This document shows positions 25,380 through 34,806 of a DNA stretch of 64,000 bases, in pieces. Source of the DNA: JOPF136 sp963773835. GTDB lineage: Bacteria > Acidobacteriota > Terriglobia > Acidiferrales > UBA7541. The position numbers were made by a program, and so were the translations under genes. Numbering within the stretch: the first letter of the stretch is position 1; each line of letters begins with the position of its first letter. The DNA is taken from the NCBI GenBank assembly GCA_963773835.1, contig CAVZCQ010000002.1:248001-312000 (forward strand), written 5' to 3'. Below the pieces are notes generated by a model. It saw only the letters and a program-made list of their open reading frames with translations. It ran no database searches and had not been told where the DNA came from.

Positions 25380-25587
25380 CGCAAAGGCTCGTGATTTTCA
25401 GCGCGTCGCGCGAATCCTCGAGTTTGCCAGAACTGGCCAGAAAGGCAGCCATGAGCAGTGGGAGCACGCGGATGGTCGCATGACGACCATACCCATCCAC
25501 GGCAACCGGGAAATCGGGCCTCCTCTCTTCTTCAGGATCCTTAATCAACTTGGAGTAACGCTGGATGAATTCCAGCGCCTCCGCTGA
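25372..25587 (+). CDS. hicA: HicA-family mRNA interferase toxin
   Basis: A 71-residue dsRBD-like toxin. Family features are ARDFQRVARILEFA, the catalytic-His motif GSHEQWEHADGR, the TIPIHGNREIGPP strand-loop and a final LNQLGVTLDEFQRL helix. It cleaves mRNA when unbound. Coupled to hicB by overlap. The only oddity is the Leu/Arg end without the usual Lys-rich tail. Confidence 0.82.
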   Translation: MPSAKARDFQRVARILEFARTGQKGSHEQWEHADGRMTTIPIHGNREIGPPLFFRILNQLGVTLDEFQRLR

Positions 25588-25742
25588 TACCCAAGCCTGA
25601 ATCAGATGTTCTGCCGGAATGTCGCTGCGCCCCCACAGCGGGAAACACACGAACCGAATGTGCTGATTGTCGGCGCGTGAACGGCGGAGCTGTCCTGTGC
25701 GCACCGGCTTTCGGGAATAATCCTGGATCGAAAGTGACGTCC

Positions 25743-27689
25743 TCAATGAACCTTCGCGCCGTTCTTGCCGCCTGCCACCTCGGGTAAACGCCTGGCCACA
25801 ATTTCCGCCAGATCAAGAATCTCAATATCATCGCGCTTCGCATGGCCTGCGGCGTCGCGAAGCATGATGGGGCAGTAAGGGCACGCCACTGCAATGGTGG
25901 ACGCCTTTGTTTCCGCGAGCTGGGCGAATCGTCGTTGGTTGACACGTTCCGTGGATTCGCTGCGGCGGTCATCCGCGATGAAAAGCTGTGCCCCGCCGGC
26001 TCCGCAGCAGAATGTGTTTTCCCCGTGGTGTTGCGTTTCCGTGAGCGAAATCCCGCATTCGCTCAGGATTTGCCGGGGCGCCTGGGTGATGCCGCGGCCC
26101 CGGGCGAGATAGCACGGGTCGTGGTAGGTGACGGACCCGGCGGACCGCTGGAGCGGAAGTTTGGGCAGGAGTCCCACAATCAGTTCGGAATGGTGCGCCA
26201 CACGGATACCCAGCTCCGCATAGGAAGCAATTTGGCGATAGTCCTTGTCCAGCATGGTGGTGCAGTGCGGATCGCAGCATAGGATGTTTCTCACGCGCTG
26301 TTTGCTGAACGTTTCCACCAGCTTCTCCGCGAGCTGCGAATAGAGGTATTCATTCCCGGCGCGCCGCGCAGGCTCTCCGCAGCAGGTTTCCCGCGGGAGC
26401 ACGCCCCAGGAAATGCCGGCAGCATCGAGAATCTGCTTCATGGCGGACGCGACCGCCTGTCCGTGGGGATCGAAACTCAAACCGCATCCCAGCCAGAAGA
26501 GCCACTCCTGGCTGCCGTCGAAGATGGGGAATCCCCCGGACGCGACCAGCTTCTGCCGTGTGTCTTGTGCGATTCCCCAGGGATTGTGCGGCGCGCGCTC
26601 CATGGTGGTAAGAAGTTGCACGAGCTTTTCATTCGAGACTCGCCCTTCGCTTACCAGCCCGCGTCGCAGGTCCAGGATTTTGCTTCCGACGTGTTCGATG
26701 CCCACCGGACATACGTACTCGCAGGCACCGCAAGACAAGCACTGGAAGAGATCGTCTTCCGAAATCCAGGCCGCGCCCTGGCTCTTCTCCGCCGGTGTTC
26801 CCGCGATCAAATCGCCGCCATGAAGCATTCCGTGCTGCATGTTCAGGATGATGTCTTTTGGGCTCAGGGACCCGCCGGTAAGGTTTGCCGGGCAAAACTG
26901 TGTGCAGCGCCCGCACTCCACACACGCGTTCACGTCCAGCACGTCCTTCCAGCTCAAGTCCTTGAACCGCACCATCCCCAGGTCCTCGCCATCGTCCCGG
27001 AGAGCGCGGACGCCGCTGGTTCTTTCCGGACGGAAGAAAATCGCAAAGGGGGCCAGCACCAGGTGCAGATGCTTCGACTGGGGAATGACCACCAGCAAGC
27101 CAAGGAACGCCAGCGTATGAGTCCACCAGTTGATCTTCCAGGCCGTGCCGCCGATAGGAAATGCCCTCCAGCCGAGCAGATAGGTCACCATGAGCACGGC
27201 GATCAGGAAGGAGACGAGGCCCGAGGTCGCAGACAATTCGCCCAGCGCTTTGGGTCTTAGCACAAACCGCCGGAACGCCAAACCAGCGATGGCCACGAAC
27301 ACCGCAAAAGCCCATGCGGCGACAAATGCTCCGTACCAGCTCCGGTCTTCTACTACATGGTCGAGCCCCCGGATGCCGGCGGCAAAGTGTCGCGCACTGA
27401 CCCATGCAAAAGCCAAGAATCCCCACAGCACTACGGCGTGGAGAATTCCCGCGATGGGCCGGTCGCGCATGACGCGGTACTGCAGGAAGACTTCCACAAA
27501 CGTTTGCCAAAGACGCGTCCCGAGCCGGCCGGCGGGAATCTTCCAGGGCTTGGGGAATTGCGTAAACAGCCGCCGATTGAGCGTCCTCCAGAAGAGCCAC
27601 ACGCTCACTGCTGAGAGGGTAATCAGCAAGACTTGCGAGATGCCGACGGAGAGGAGCAGGATGCACGCAGTGCGCAGGAAGGTGTCCAC
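25743..27689 (-). CDS. Membrane Fe-S oxidoreductase, probable ETF:(mena)quinone oxidoreductase
   Basis: A 648-residue fusion of a NarI-like membrane cytochrome region (five or so hydrophobic segments in residues 1-230), two [4Fe-4S] motifs CVECGRCTQFCP (about 270) and CLSCGACEYVCP (about 330), and two HdrD/GlpC-type CCG domains (CCGEPARRAG, CCGAGGAQLF). Proteins of this build next to etfAB pass electrons from ETF to membrane quinone. Conserved His (SARHFAAG, SKHLHLVLAP) could bind haem. It is convergent with etfBA, with TA genes between. Function is inferred from architecture and neighbourhood. Confidence 0.88.
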   Translation of the reverse strand: MDTFLRTACILLLSVGISQVLLITLSAVSVWLFWRTLNRRLFTQFPKPWKIPAGRLGTRLWQTFVEVFLQYRVMRDRPIAGILHAVVLWGFLAFAWVSARHFAAGIRGLDHVVEDRSWYGAFVAAWAFAVFVAIAGLAFRRFVLRPKALGELSATSGLVSFLIAVLMVTYLLGWRAFPIGGTAWKINWWTHTLAFLGLLVVIPQSKHLHLVLAPFAIFFRPERTSGVRALRDDGEDLGMVRFKDLSWKDVLDVNACVECGRCTQFCPANLTGGSLSPKDIILNMQHGMLHGGDLIAGTPAEKSQGAAWISEDDLFQCLSCGACEYVCPVGIEHVGSKILDLRRGLVSEGRVSNEKLVQLLTTMERAPHNPWGIAQDTRQKLVASGGFPIFDGSQEWLFWLGCGLSFDPHGQAVASAMKQILDAAGISWGVLPRETCCGEPARRAGNEYLYSQLAEKLVETFSKQRVRNILCCDPHCTTMLDKDYRQIASYAELGIRVAHHSELIVGLLPKLPLQRSAGSVTYHDPCYLARGRGITQAPRQILSECGISLTETQHHGENTFCCGAGGAQLFIADDRRSESTERVNQRRFAQLAETKASTIAVACPYCPIMLRDAAGHAKRDDIEILDLAEIVARRLPEVAGGKNGAKVH

Positions 27690-27946
27690 TCGATTTCCCT
27701 TATCTTATTGCCCGGAATCCGAGCTCATGAATTTGAACAAAAGTTTCGTTTTAGCCCGCCAGTCACACGGCATTGTACACTCGGCGGTCCACTTTCGGGC
27801 CGTGCAGCGTGGAGTCTGATCCCGCTCGCTCTCGCCTTGCGGGCAGTCCGCCGGCTTGCTCCGGATGGTCCACTGGAACACCTGCGATTTGGTCAGCCCT
27901 TGCAGATCATTGCCTGGGTCTCATCGGCGGGCGGCGGCGGGCCGAA
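27690..27946. other. Intergenic region without recognised content
   Basis: 257 bp between the start of the Fe-S oxidoreductase gene and the end of the FecR gene. No gene, repeat or clear promoter seen. Confidence 0.4.
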
Positions 27947-29128
27947 CTACGAAGGCACGTAGGTTGGAGCGATCGAGCTCCCGGCCGCCGCTTCCGGCCG
28001 CGACTCATTCGCCGCCGACTGTGGCTGCGCCTTCGATTTTCCTCCGAAGAGCCGCCGGAAAAAATTCGCCACCCGCGCGCCAAACGAAGGTTTTTTCGCC
28101 GGCTGCTCGGCAGCGTTCTCCTTCGCTGGAGCGCTTTTCGCAGCAGCGGGCGCTTCCTTTCCCGGCGCTTCCACCTCGCCGCGCCACACGATCACCGGCT
28201 CGACGTACACTTCGCGGAACAGCATCGCCATCTGCGGACTGGGCGGCGGCAGGCTCGCACCCTTCGCGGGCGCGGCGGATTTTTCATCGCCGGCGTTGTA
28301 GGTCAGCGGCGGCATCGTGACTTTCCAGATAGGCTGCTCGCCCGGAGCCGAAGGCGCCGGTTCAGCCGTCTTCTTCTCTTCGCTCTGCGAAGCCGGCTGC
28401 CCGCCCGGGGCCTCGCCCGAGCCAATGGGGATGCGCGCAGCGGCAGTTGCGGGCATGGCCGGCGTGGCGCGCCGCGACTCCAGGGCGTCGCAGGCGCAGC
28501 CCTGTCCCTTCTCCGCGAGGCCCGCCAGTTGGCCGTCCCGCAGCGTCGCCTCCATCCCCTGCGGCACCACGATGCTCTCCCCGCCAAACTGCGGCTCCAG
28601 CCGCAGCGCCCCGATGGCCGCGTGGACGCACATCTTTCCGCTTTCTTCCAAACCCACGCTCAGATCGTCTGCGAAGCCCGCCGCAGCAACCGGACTCGCC
28701 GCAACCTGCGGCGTGTAAATGCGCAGGTTCGCCGGATCGGCGACGCGTGCGCGCACGCGTCCATAGTCGAGCGCCAGTGTGAGGCTGGCTCCCGCGCGCA
28801 CCAGAGAAAATCGCGCGGGCCCGCAAATGCCGATCTCGCCCCCGCCTGCGGCCAGCTCGATGCGCGCGCGTCCCGAGCGCACCGTCACCTGGCTTCCGCT
28901 GGCGAGCGAAGTGTACGAGCGGCCATTCTCGTTTACTACGTGCACCTCGCCTCGCACGGAGATGTCGTCGCCGTCTATGCGGCCTATCGGAGCGTCGGGG
29001 CCCTGCGCGCGCGCGCGCGGGGCGCACAGCACCGCCAGCGCCCAGAGAGCCAGCACGAAGCAGGCTGTGCGGCACAGCGTCGCGGCCGGCGCGGGCCGGA
29101 CGGCGGTGCGAATGCAATGGGTCAGCAT
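27947..29128 (-). CDS. Secreted FecR-domain protein
   Basis: A 393-residue exported protein with an N-terminal signal (ACFVLALWALAVLCAPRARA), a FecR-like domain (about 45-160: GEVHVVNENGRSYTSLASGS, ARIELAAGGGEIGICGPARF) and a long Pro/Ala/Lys-rich low-complexity tail. The tail includes a basic amphipathic patch RVANFFRRLFGGKSKAQ. FecR domains usually sense or bind at the envelope; no sigma factor or TonB receptor is nearby, so a FecR-FecI circuit is not supported. Divergent from the acyltransferase gene. Confidence 0.7.
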   Translation of the reverse strand: MLTHCIRTAVRPAPAATLCRTACFVLALWALAVLCAPRARAQGPDAPIGRIDGDDISVRGEVHVVNENGRSYTSLASGSQVTVRSGRARIELAAGGGEIGICGPARFSLVRAGASLTLALDYGRVRARVADPANLRIYTPQVAASPVAAAGFADDLSVGLEESGKMCVHAAIGALRLEPQFGGESIVVPQGMEATLRDGQLAGLAEKGQGCACDALESRRATPAMPATAAARIPIGSGEAPGGQPASQSEEKKTAEPAPSAPGEQPIWKVTMPPLTYNAGDEKSAAPAKGASLPPPSPQMAMLFREVYVEPVIVWRGEVEAPGKEAPAAAKSAPAKENAAEQPAKKPSFGARVANFFRRLFGGKSKAQPQSAANESRPEAAAGSSIAPTYVPS

Positions 29129-29163
29129 CGGGATGCGCGCGCAGTTCCCCTATACTATATGCA

Positions 29164-30006
29164 ATGGAACACGCCCAGAAGACGAAATCGCCGCCCGAGA
29201 CGCAGTCCGCTGCCGAGGCGCCCGCTTCCACGGCGGACGACGCTGCGGCAGCCGCTCGCTACGTCGCTTCCTCAAACGTCCATTTCGACACCGGCATGCC
29301 CCAGCTTTCCGCCTGGCGGCGCGCGCAGATTCCGCTCATCGCCGGCACGGTCTATTCCATCGTCCGCACGATAGGGCCGACGCTGCGCTATGAGATTCTG
29401 GGCTGGCAGCATGCAGAACGCGTCTATGCGCGCGGCCTGCGCGTCATCTGGCCTTTCTGGCACCAATGCATCATTCCGGTGCTGTGGTGGGGACGCCATC
29501 GCGGCGTCGTGGTGCTAAACAGCACGAATTTCGACGGCCAGTGGACGCGCCGCGTCATCGAACGTCTGGGTTTCGGCACCGCGCAGGGCAGTTCCACGCG
29601 CGGCGGTTTGCGCGGCCTCGCCGTGATGGCCCGCCGGCTGGCCGAGGGCGTGGACGCGGGATTCACGATCGACGGCCCGCGAGGCCCGCGCTACGTCGCC
29701 AAACCCGGCCCGGCCATGCTCGCGCGAAAATCCGGCTGCCCCATCATTCCTTTTCACGTCGGCGCCGAGTCCGCCTGGACCCTGCGGAACACGTGGGACC
29801 TCTTCCAATTTCCGCGGCCGTTCTCCCGCTGCGTCATGCTCTTTCACCCGCCGATTTACGTTGCCGCGGATGCCGGGCGCGAGGAGTTGGAAGCGAAGCA
29901 CGCGGAAATGCAGCGGGCGCTCGAACGCGTCCGCGACGCGGCACAGGGCTGGTGGCAGCTCACGGCCGCCGGACGCGACCGCATGCGCGCGGAGTGGAAC
30001 GCGTGA
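29164..30006 (+). CDS. Lysophospholipid acyltransferase family protein (DUF374)
   Basis: A 280-residue DUF374 member, a branch of the LPLAT fold. Visible features are VIWPFWHQCIIPVLWW (the His of the family's acyltransferase box), NSTNFDGQWTRRVIERLGFG, GSSTRGGLRGL, and TIDGPRGPRYVAKPGPAML (the family's DGPRGP block). The first 55 residues are Ala/Ser-rich and probably disordered. DUF374 proteins are linked to lipid A or other envelope lipid acylation; the exact substrate is unknown. Confidence 0.8.
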   Translation: MEHAQKTKSPPETQSAAEAPASTADDAAAAARYVASSNVHFDTGMPQLSAWRRAQIPLIAGTVYSIVRTIGPTLRYEILGWQHAERVYARGLRVIWPFWHQCIIPVLWWGRHRGVVVLNSTNFDGQWTRRVIERLGFGTAQGSSTRGGLRGLAVMARRLAEGVDAGFTIDGPRGPRYVAKPGPAMLARKSGCPIIPFHVGAESAWTLRNTWDLFQFPRPFSRCVMLFHPPIYVAADAGREELEAKHAEMQRALERVRDAAQGWWQLTAAGRDRMRAEWNA

Positions 30007-30071
30007 ACCGCCTCCTCCCCGCGATGCTTTATTCTGGCGCCCGGGGAAAGTGAGCCGGCGAGACGCCGACG

Positions 30072-31223
30072 CTACGCTTCTCCCAGCGTTACGCGCAGCT
30101 CCATCTTCTGTTGCCCGCGATAAATCTCCATCTGAATCGTGTCGCCCGGGCGTTTCCGATTCAGCGCCAGATTCATATCGAGTTGGGTCGCGACGGGTTT
30201 GCCGTCCACGGAAACGATCAGGTCGCCGCCGGTCATGTAGCGCCGCAACCCGTCCGTCACCGGCGAATTGCCTCCGCGCAGCCCGGCCTGCGCCGCCGGC
30301 CCGCCCGGCACAACACGTTCGATGAGCAGCCCCTGCTTTACGGGAAATTTCAGATAATTCGCCAGGTCTTCGAACAGCGGCGTCACCTCGACGCCCAGGG
30401 TTGCGCGGCGCACGCGCCCTTCCGTAATTAAATCGTGCGCGATGCGCTTCGCCAGATTGATGGGAATCGCAAAGCCCACGCCCGCCGCGGTCCCCGTGGG
30501 CGAATAAATCGCGCTGTTGATGCCAATTACCTGCCCGCGCGTGTCCAGCAGCGGCCCGCCCGAATTTCCGCGGTTGATCGAGGCGTCGGTCTGGATGGCA
30601 TCCTCGATAAACGTGTTCTGGCCGGTCTGCACGGTCCGCCCCAGCGCGCTCACCACGCCGGTGGTCAAAGTGCTTTGAAACCCGAACGGGTTGCCGATGG
30701 CCAGCACTTTCTGGCCCACCTGGAGCGCGCTCGAATCTCCCAGCGGCAGCACGGGGAGGTGCGCGCCCTTCGGATCGATTTTGAGCAGCGCCACGTCGTT
30801 GCGCTGGTCCGCGCCCACCAGCTTCGCCGCATATCGCGACTGTGCCTGCTGGTCGCCGAGCAGCACTTCGATTTTTTCCGCATCGGCCACCACGTGGTAA
30901 TTCGTCAGGATGTAACCCTTCGGATCGATCACGAATCCGGAACCCGCGCCCTCCACCGGCACGGCGTTGAAAAAGAAGTCGTATTCCACCGTGCGCGTGA
31001 TGATGTTGGCCACCGCCGGCGACGCCTGCTTGTAAATCCGGATGTTCACCTGCTCGTCGCTCGTCAGCGGCCCGCTGGACTGCGTTCCGGTCTCCACCGG
31101 CCCGGGAAGCGCCTTCACCACGGCCGGCCCCGGCTGGCCCCAGTGCGTCCCGGCCCAGAACGCCAGCCCGCCCAGCACAACTCCCGCCAGGAACATACGC
31201 GTGCTTCTTGCCGCCGTGGTCAT
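30072..31223 (-). CDS. HtrA/DegP-type periplasmic serine protease
   Basis: A 383-residue membrane-anchored S1C protease with one PDZ domain. A signal anchor (STRMFLAGVVLGGLAFWAG) is followed by the trypsin-like domain with His in TNYHVVAD (about 110), Asp in RNDVALLK (about 143) and Ser in NRGNSGGPLLD (about 221). The PDZ domain covers about 285-380 (LIERVVPGGPAAQAGLRGG, GGDLIVSVDGKPV). The ATG overlaps the coaE stop (ATGA), which fixes the start. It degrades or refolds damaged envelope proteins. Confidence 0.92.
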   Translation of the reverse strand: MTTAARSTRMFLAGVVLGGLAFWAGTHWGQPGPAVVKALPGPVETGTQSSGPLTSDEQVNIRIYKQASPAVANIITRTVEYDFFFNAVPVEGAGSGFVIDPKGYILTNYHVVADAEKIEVLLGDQQAQSRYAAKLVGADQRNDVALLKIDPKGAHLPVLPLGDSSALQVGQKVLAIGNPFGFQSTLTTGVVSALGRTVQTGQNTFIEDAIQTDASINRGNSGGPLLDTRGQVIGINSAIYSPTGTAAGVGFAIPINLAKRIAHDLITEGRVRRATLGVEVTPLFEDLANYLKFPVKQGLLIERVVPGGPAAQAGLRGGNSPVTDGLRRYMTGGDLIVSVDGKPVATQLDMNLALNRKRPGDTIQMEIYRGQQKMELRVTLGEA

Positions 31224-31861
31224 TTCTCTTTTGCCAGTGTAGCGCCTTGCTGCGCGGCCTGCTTCCGCAACCGCTCGACGAGTTCGTCCGTCTGCCGCAA
31301 TGCCTGCTCGATTGTTCCCGAACAATCGACCACATCGTCCGCCAGCCGCAGCTTCTCCTCCAGGGGCAACTGCGATGCGATGCGTTGCCGGGCTTCTTCC
31401 TCGCTCAGCCCGCGGGCGCGCAGCCGCTCCATCTGCTGTTCCGGCCGGCACGAACACACAATGAGCCGGTCGAGCTTTTTGTAATACCCCGCTTCGACTA
31501 GCAAGGCCGCTTCGACGATGGCCAGCCCGCGCGGGTTCTCTCGTTCCATTTGCTTCAATTGTTCCTCACGCGCTTCCATCACGCGCGGATGCACGATGCG
31601 GTTCAGGCGCTCGCGCCGCGCGGGATCGCGGAACACGATGTCGCCCAGCTTTTTGCGGTCCACGGTGCCGTCGGCCGCCAGCACGTCCCGGCCGAATTCA
31701 TGCACCACGTCTTCATAGGCGGGCTGGCCGGGTTCCATCAGCCGGTGCGCCAGCAGGTCCGCATTCAACACGGTGAGCCCGAGTTCGCGCATTCGGGCAG
31801 CGACGGTACTTTTCCCGCTGGCAATTCCGCCGGTCAGCCCTACTCGCAGCATCAGGCCCAT
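31220..31861 (-). CDS. coaE: Dephospho-CoA kinase
   Basis: Final step of CoA synthesis, ATP-dependent phosphorylation of dephospho-CoA. The 213-residue protein opens MLRVGLTGGIASGKSTVAAR (P-loop), and has LNADLLAHRLMEPGQPAY, HPRVMEA and the adenine-side motif VCSCRPEQQMERLRARG. It follows folD by one base and overlaps htrA, so folD-coaE-htrA are one transcript. Confidence 0.93.
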   Translation of the reverse strand: MGLMLRVGLTGGIASGKSTVAARMRELGLTVLNADLLAHRLMEPGQPAYEDVVHEFGRDVLAADGTVDRKKLGDIVFRDPARRERLNRIVHPRVMEAREEQLKQMERENPRGLAIVEAALLVEAGYYKKLDRLIVCSCRPEQQMERLRARGLSEEEARQRIASQLPLEEKLRLADDVVDCSGTIEQALRQTDELVERLRKQAAQQGATLAKEK

Positions 31862-31862
31862 C

Positions 31863-32825
31863 TCAGGAACGAACAGCCCCGGCCGCCGCCGGCGTGCCGG
31901 CCGTGCGTCCCGCGCCCCGCCGGAGGCGGGCCGCCTTCACCGTGTTGGACATGAGCATGGCGATGGTCAGCAGTCCCACGCCGCCGGGCACTGGCGTGAT
32001 GGCGCCTGCCACTTCCGCCGCCCCAGGATGCACGTCGCCAACCAGCGCCGAGCCCTTCTTCTGAAACGCTTCGAGGCGTTCGGGATGCTGCATGAACAGC
32101 CGCTCCGCCTCTCTTGCGTCGGTGATTTGATTCGTGCCCACATCAATCACCGTCGCACCGGGGCGAACCCAGTCCGGCTGGACCATCCACGCGCGGCCCA
32201 TCGCGGCCACCACGATGTCCGCTCGCCGCACAATCTCGGGTAACGCGCGCGTCTTCGAATGGCAAATCGTCACCGTGGCGTGGGCATGCATCAGCAGCAG
32301 CGCCATCGGTTTGCCCACGATGTCGCTCCGCCCCATTACCACTGCGTTCGCGCCCTCGGCGCGAATCCCGCTCCGCCGCAGAATCTCCAGGCAACCAGCG
32401 GGCGTGCAGGCCACCAGTCCCGGGCGGCCCGTCACCAACCGGCCCAGGCTCACGGGGTGAAACCCGTCCACGTCTTTTTCCGGCGAGACCATTTCCAGTA
32501 TCCGTTTCGAGTCCACCTGGGGCGGCAACGGCAGTTGCACGAGAATGCCGTCGATATCGTCGCGGCCATTCAGTTCGGCCACGAGAGTAAGCAGTTCCTC
32601 AGTCGTCGTGCTCGCCGGTGGCGTGAACTGCGCGCTGAAAATCCCCAATTGCTCGCACGCGGCAATCTTATTGCGCACGTAAATCTGCGATGCAGGGTTC
32701 TCTCCCACGAGCACCGCAGCCAGGCCCGGGGTTACTCCCGCAGCGCGCAGCGCTTCAATCTCGCCGCGCAGCTCCGCGTAGATTTCGTCGCGAAACTCCG
32801 CGCCTTTCAGGATTCGAGCGGTCAA
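31863..32825 (-). CDS. folD: Bifunctional methylene-THF dehydrogenase/cyclohydrolase
   Basis: Interconverts methylene-, methenyl- and formyl-tetrahydrofolate for one-carbon supply. The 320-residue protein has LVGENPASQIYVRNKIAACE (catalytic Tyr and Lys), GILVQLPLPPQVD, PEKDVDGFHPVSLGRL, VVMGRSDIVGKPMALLL and TPVPGGVGLLTIAML, all FolD signatures. It starts at TTG with GGGGAG upstream. The C-terminus has an extra Arg/Ala-rich tail of about 20 residues. Confidence 0.95.
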   Translation of the reverse strand: MTARILKGAEFRDEIYAELRGEIEALRAAGVTPGLAAVLVGENPASQIYVRNKIAACEQLGIFSAQFTPPASTTTEELLTLVAELNGRDDIDGILVQLPLPPQVDSKRILEMVSPEKDVDGFHPVSLGRLVTGRPGLVACTPAGCLEILRRSGIRAEGANAVVMGRSDIVGKPMALLLMHAHATVTICHSKTRALPEIVRRADIVVAAMGRAWMVQPDWVRPGATVIDVGTNQITDAREAERLFMQHPERLEAFQKKGSALVGDVHPGAAEVAGAITPVPGGVGLLTIAMLMSNTVKAARLRRGAGRTAGTPAAAGAVRS

Positions 32826-32941
32826 TGGCGGCTCCCCACGGAGCGAACTTCCTCCTCGTTCGCATCATAGCACGGGGATTTATCTGGCCGGGCAGAGGCA
32901 AACCGTCCGCCGCCGGGGCGCGGTGGCACGGTCGCACGGAA

Positions 32942-34294
32942 CTACTTTCCGCCGGTCTTGCGTTCCGTAAACTTTCCCACGTCCGTGGCGCTGCCCCTCA
33001 GCAGGTCGCGCAGCACGGCCACCTCCGCAGCGATCCCGGCGCGAAGGCTCGGATCGGCGTCCGGCGCAAAAAACGGCGAGTGGTTTGACGGCAGCGGATT
33101 TCCGGTGGCCTGCGCCTCTTTCCATTTTCCCGGGTCGGCCACCCCCAGCATGAAGTAGAACGACGGAACGCCCTGCTCGACATACACGGAGTAGTCCTCC
33201 GACGCCATCCACGGCGGCATGATCTTTACATTTCCCTTCCCCAGCGCGGCCTCCAGCACGGGCAGCAGATGACGCGCCAGCACCGGATCGTTGTACACAG
33301 CCGACGTGCTTTCGAGCGTTTCCACCAGCGGCATTTTCTCCGCGCCGCCGGCCTCGGCTTCTGCTTTGGCGATGCGCGCGATAGCCTCGAGGAGATGCCG
33401 GCGAACCTCGGTCTTGTAGGAGCGCACCGTCAGCCCCATCACCGCATGGTCCGGGATGATGTTGTTCTTCGTTCCGGACTGCAGATAGCCCACTGTGATG
33501 ACCGCGGCATCGCCCGGATGGATTTCGCGCGAAACGATGGTCTGCAACCGCAACACGATGCTCGCAGCGATGACGATGGGATCGACCGTGGTTTCCGGCG
33601 CGGCCCCATGGCCACCCTTCCCGAAGACGGTAATGCGGACGGAGTCGGCGTTGCTCAACGCGTATTCCGGCGTGATTCCCGCTTCTCCGGCGGGCAGCGC
33701 GTTCGTGTCGTGCATGGCGACGCCGACGTCCGGCTTCGGAAAGCGCGTAAACAGGCCGTCTGCCACCATGCCCTTCGCCCCGCCGACGGTTTCTTCCGCG
33801 GGCTGGGCGATCAGCATCAGGGTCCCGTGCCAGGTCTCCCGCGTGCGCGACAGGATGGCCGCCGTGCCCCACAGCGACGACATGTGCACGTCGTGCCCGC
33901 AGGCGTGCATCACCGGCACTTCCACCCCGCTGTCATTCTTTGTGCGCAGTTTGCTCGCGTAAGGCAGTCCAGTCTTCTCTTCCACCGGCAGCGCGTCCAG
34001 TTCCGTGCGCAGCATCACGGTGGGCCCGGGCCCGTTCTTCAGGATGGCGACCACGCCCGTGCCGCCCACGTGCTCCGTCACCTCGTATCCAAGCGCCCGC
34101 AGCCTTTCCGCAAGCACCGCCGCCGTCCGCGTCTCGTGCGAAGAAAGCTCCGGATGCTCATGCAGGTCCACGTACAGCGCGCGCGCTTCCGGAAACACAG
34201 ATGCAACCTGGCTTTTCAGCGCGGCGTCCTGCGCCGCGGCCGCCATCGTCGCGAGCGCCACGGCGCCGGCCACCCAAATGAAGTGCCTTCTCAT
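32942..34294 (-). CDS. Secreted M20-family amidohydrolase
   Basis: A 450-residue zinc peptidase/amidohydrolase of the M20D (HipO/AmhX) group with an N-terminal signal (FIWVAGAVALATMAAAAQ). Metal and catalytic motifs: DLHEHPELSSHE, MHACGHDVHMSSLWGTA, AQPAEETVGGAKGMV, and WMASEDYSVYVEQGVPSFYF near the end. The dimerisation lobe shows GKGGHGAAPETTVDPI. It probably cleaves N-acyl amino acids or peptides in the periplasm; substrate unknown. Confidence 0.9.
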   Translation of the reverse strand: MRRHFIWVAGAVALATMAAAAQDAALKSQVASVFPEARALYVDLHEHPELSSHETRTAAVLAERLRALGYEVTEHVGGTGVVAILKNGPGPTVMLRTELDALPVEEKTGLPYASKLRTKNDSGVEVPVMHACGHDVHMSSLWGTAAILSRTRETWHGTLMLIAQPAEETVGGAKGMVADGLFTRFPKPDVGVAMHDTNALPAGEAGITPEYALSNADSVRITVFGKGGHGAAPETTVDPIVIAASIVLRLQTIVSREIHPGDAAVITVGYLQSGTKNNIIPDHAVMGLTVRSYKTEVRRHLLEAIARIAKAEAEAGGAEKMPLVETLESTSAVYNDPVLARHLLPVLEAALGKGNVKIMPPWMASEDYSVYVEQGVPSFYFMLGVADPGKWKEAQATGNPLPSNHSPFFAPDADPSLRAGIAAEVAVLRDLLRGSATDVGKFTERKTGGK

Positions 34295-34393
34295 CGATTT
34301 TCCCCTATTCGCGCGGCCGAGCGCTCTCCTCGCAGGCGGAACATACCCCCCGCGGTTGCGTCCAGTCAGACAGGCGCGTGAACCGGCGCGCGG

Positions 34394-34594
34394 CTAGTCC
34401 AGGATGAAGGTGACTTCCATGGTTGCGCGGTATTCGGCGATTTTTCCCTTCTCGACCTTGCCCTTCAGCGAGGTCACCTCGAACCCGGTGATCCCGCGCA
34501 ACGTCTTGGCCGCGCGGTGCATGCCCTCCTCGACTGCCTCTTTGAATCCCTTCGGTGATGACGCGGTGATTTTCGTTACCCGTGCGACTGCCAT
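34394..34594 (-). CDS. Dodecin flavoprotein
   Basis: A 66-residue dodecin (VARVTKITASSPKGFKEAVE, TLRGITGFEVTSLKG, YRATMEVTFILD). These assemble into dodecameric shells that store or buffer flavins. Length and motifs are complete. It stands alone. Confidence 0.92.
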   Translation of the reverse strand: MAVARVTKITASSPKGFKEAVEEGMHRAAKTLRGITGFEVTSLKGKVEKGKIAEYRATMEVTFILD

Positions 34595-34771
34595 AGGTTC
34601 CTCCAGGTGGAGCAGAACTTAGGATTTCCTGCCGGCGTTCGCGCCAGAGCTAATCACGAGCCGCCATCGGGAGTCAACCTCCGCTCCCACTGCGGCTCCC
34701 GTTCACAATGGCTGCGTGCAGTCCCGGCCCGTCACTCCCGCGCCCGCCCGTTTCAATGGCGTGCCTCTCCT

Positions 34772-34806
34772 CACTGGCCACTCGCCACTCATCACTGGTC
34801 ACTGGT
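34772..34806. repeat. Degenerate CACTGGTCACT-type simple repeat
   Basis: The stretch runs CACTGGCCACTCGCCACT then CATCACTGGTCACTGG, a series of imperfect ACTGGTC/ACTCGCC units near the 3' end of the DUF3500 gene. Non-coding low-complexity DNA. Confidence 0.5.

Noticed and set aside
25258..25746. A 162-residue minus-strand frame starting at the end of the Fe-S oxidoreductase
   Set aside because: Its N-terminal 70 residues look protein-like, but most of it is antisense to hicA and hicB, the start is TTG without a binding site, and no domain is visible.
27773..29374. A 533-residue plus-strand frame over the FecR gene
   Set aside because: Arg/Ala-rich shadow; the minus frame has a signal peptide and a FecR domain.
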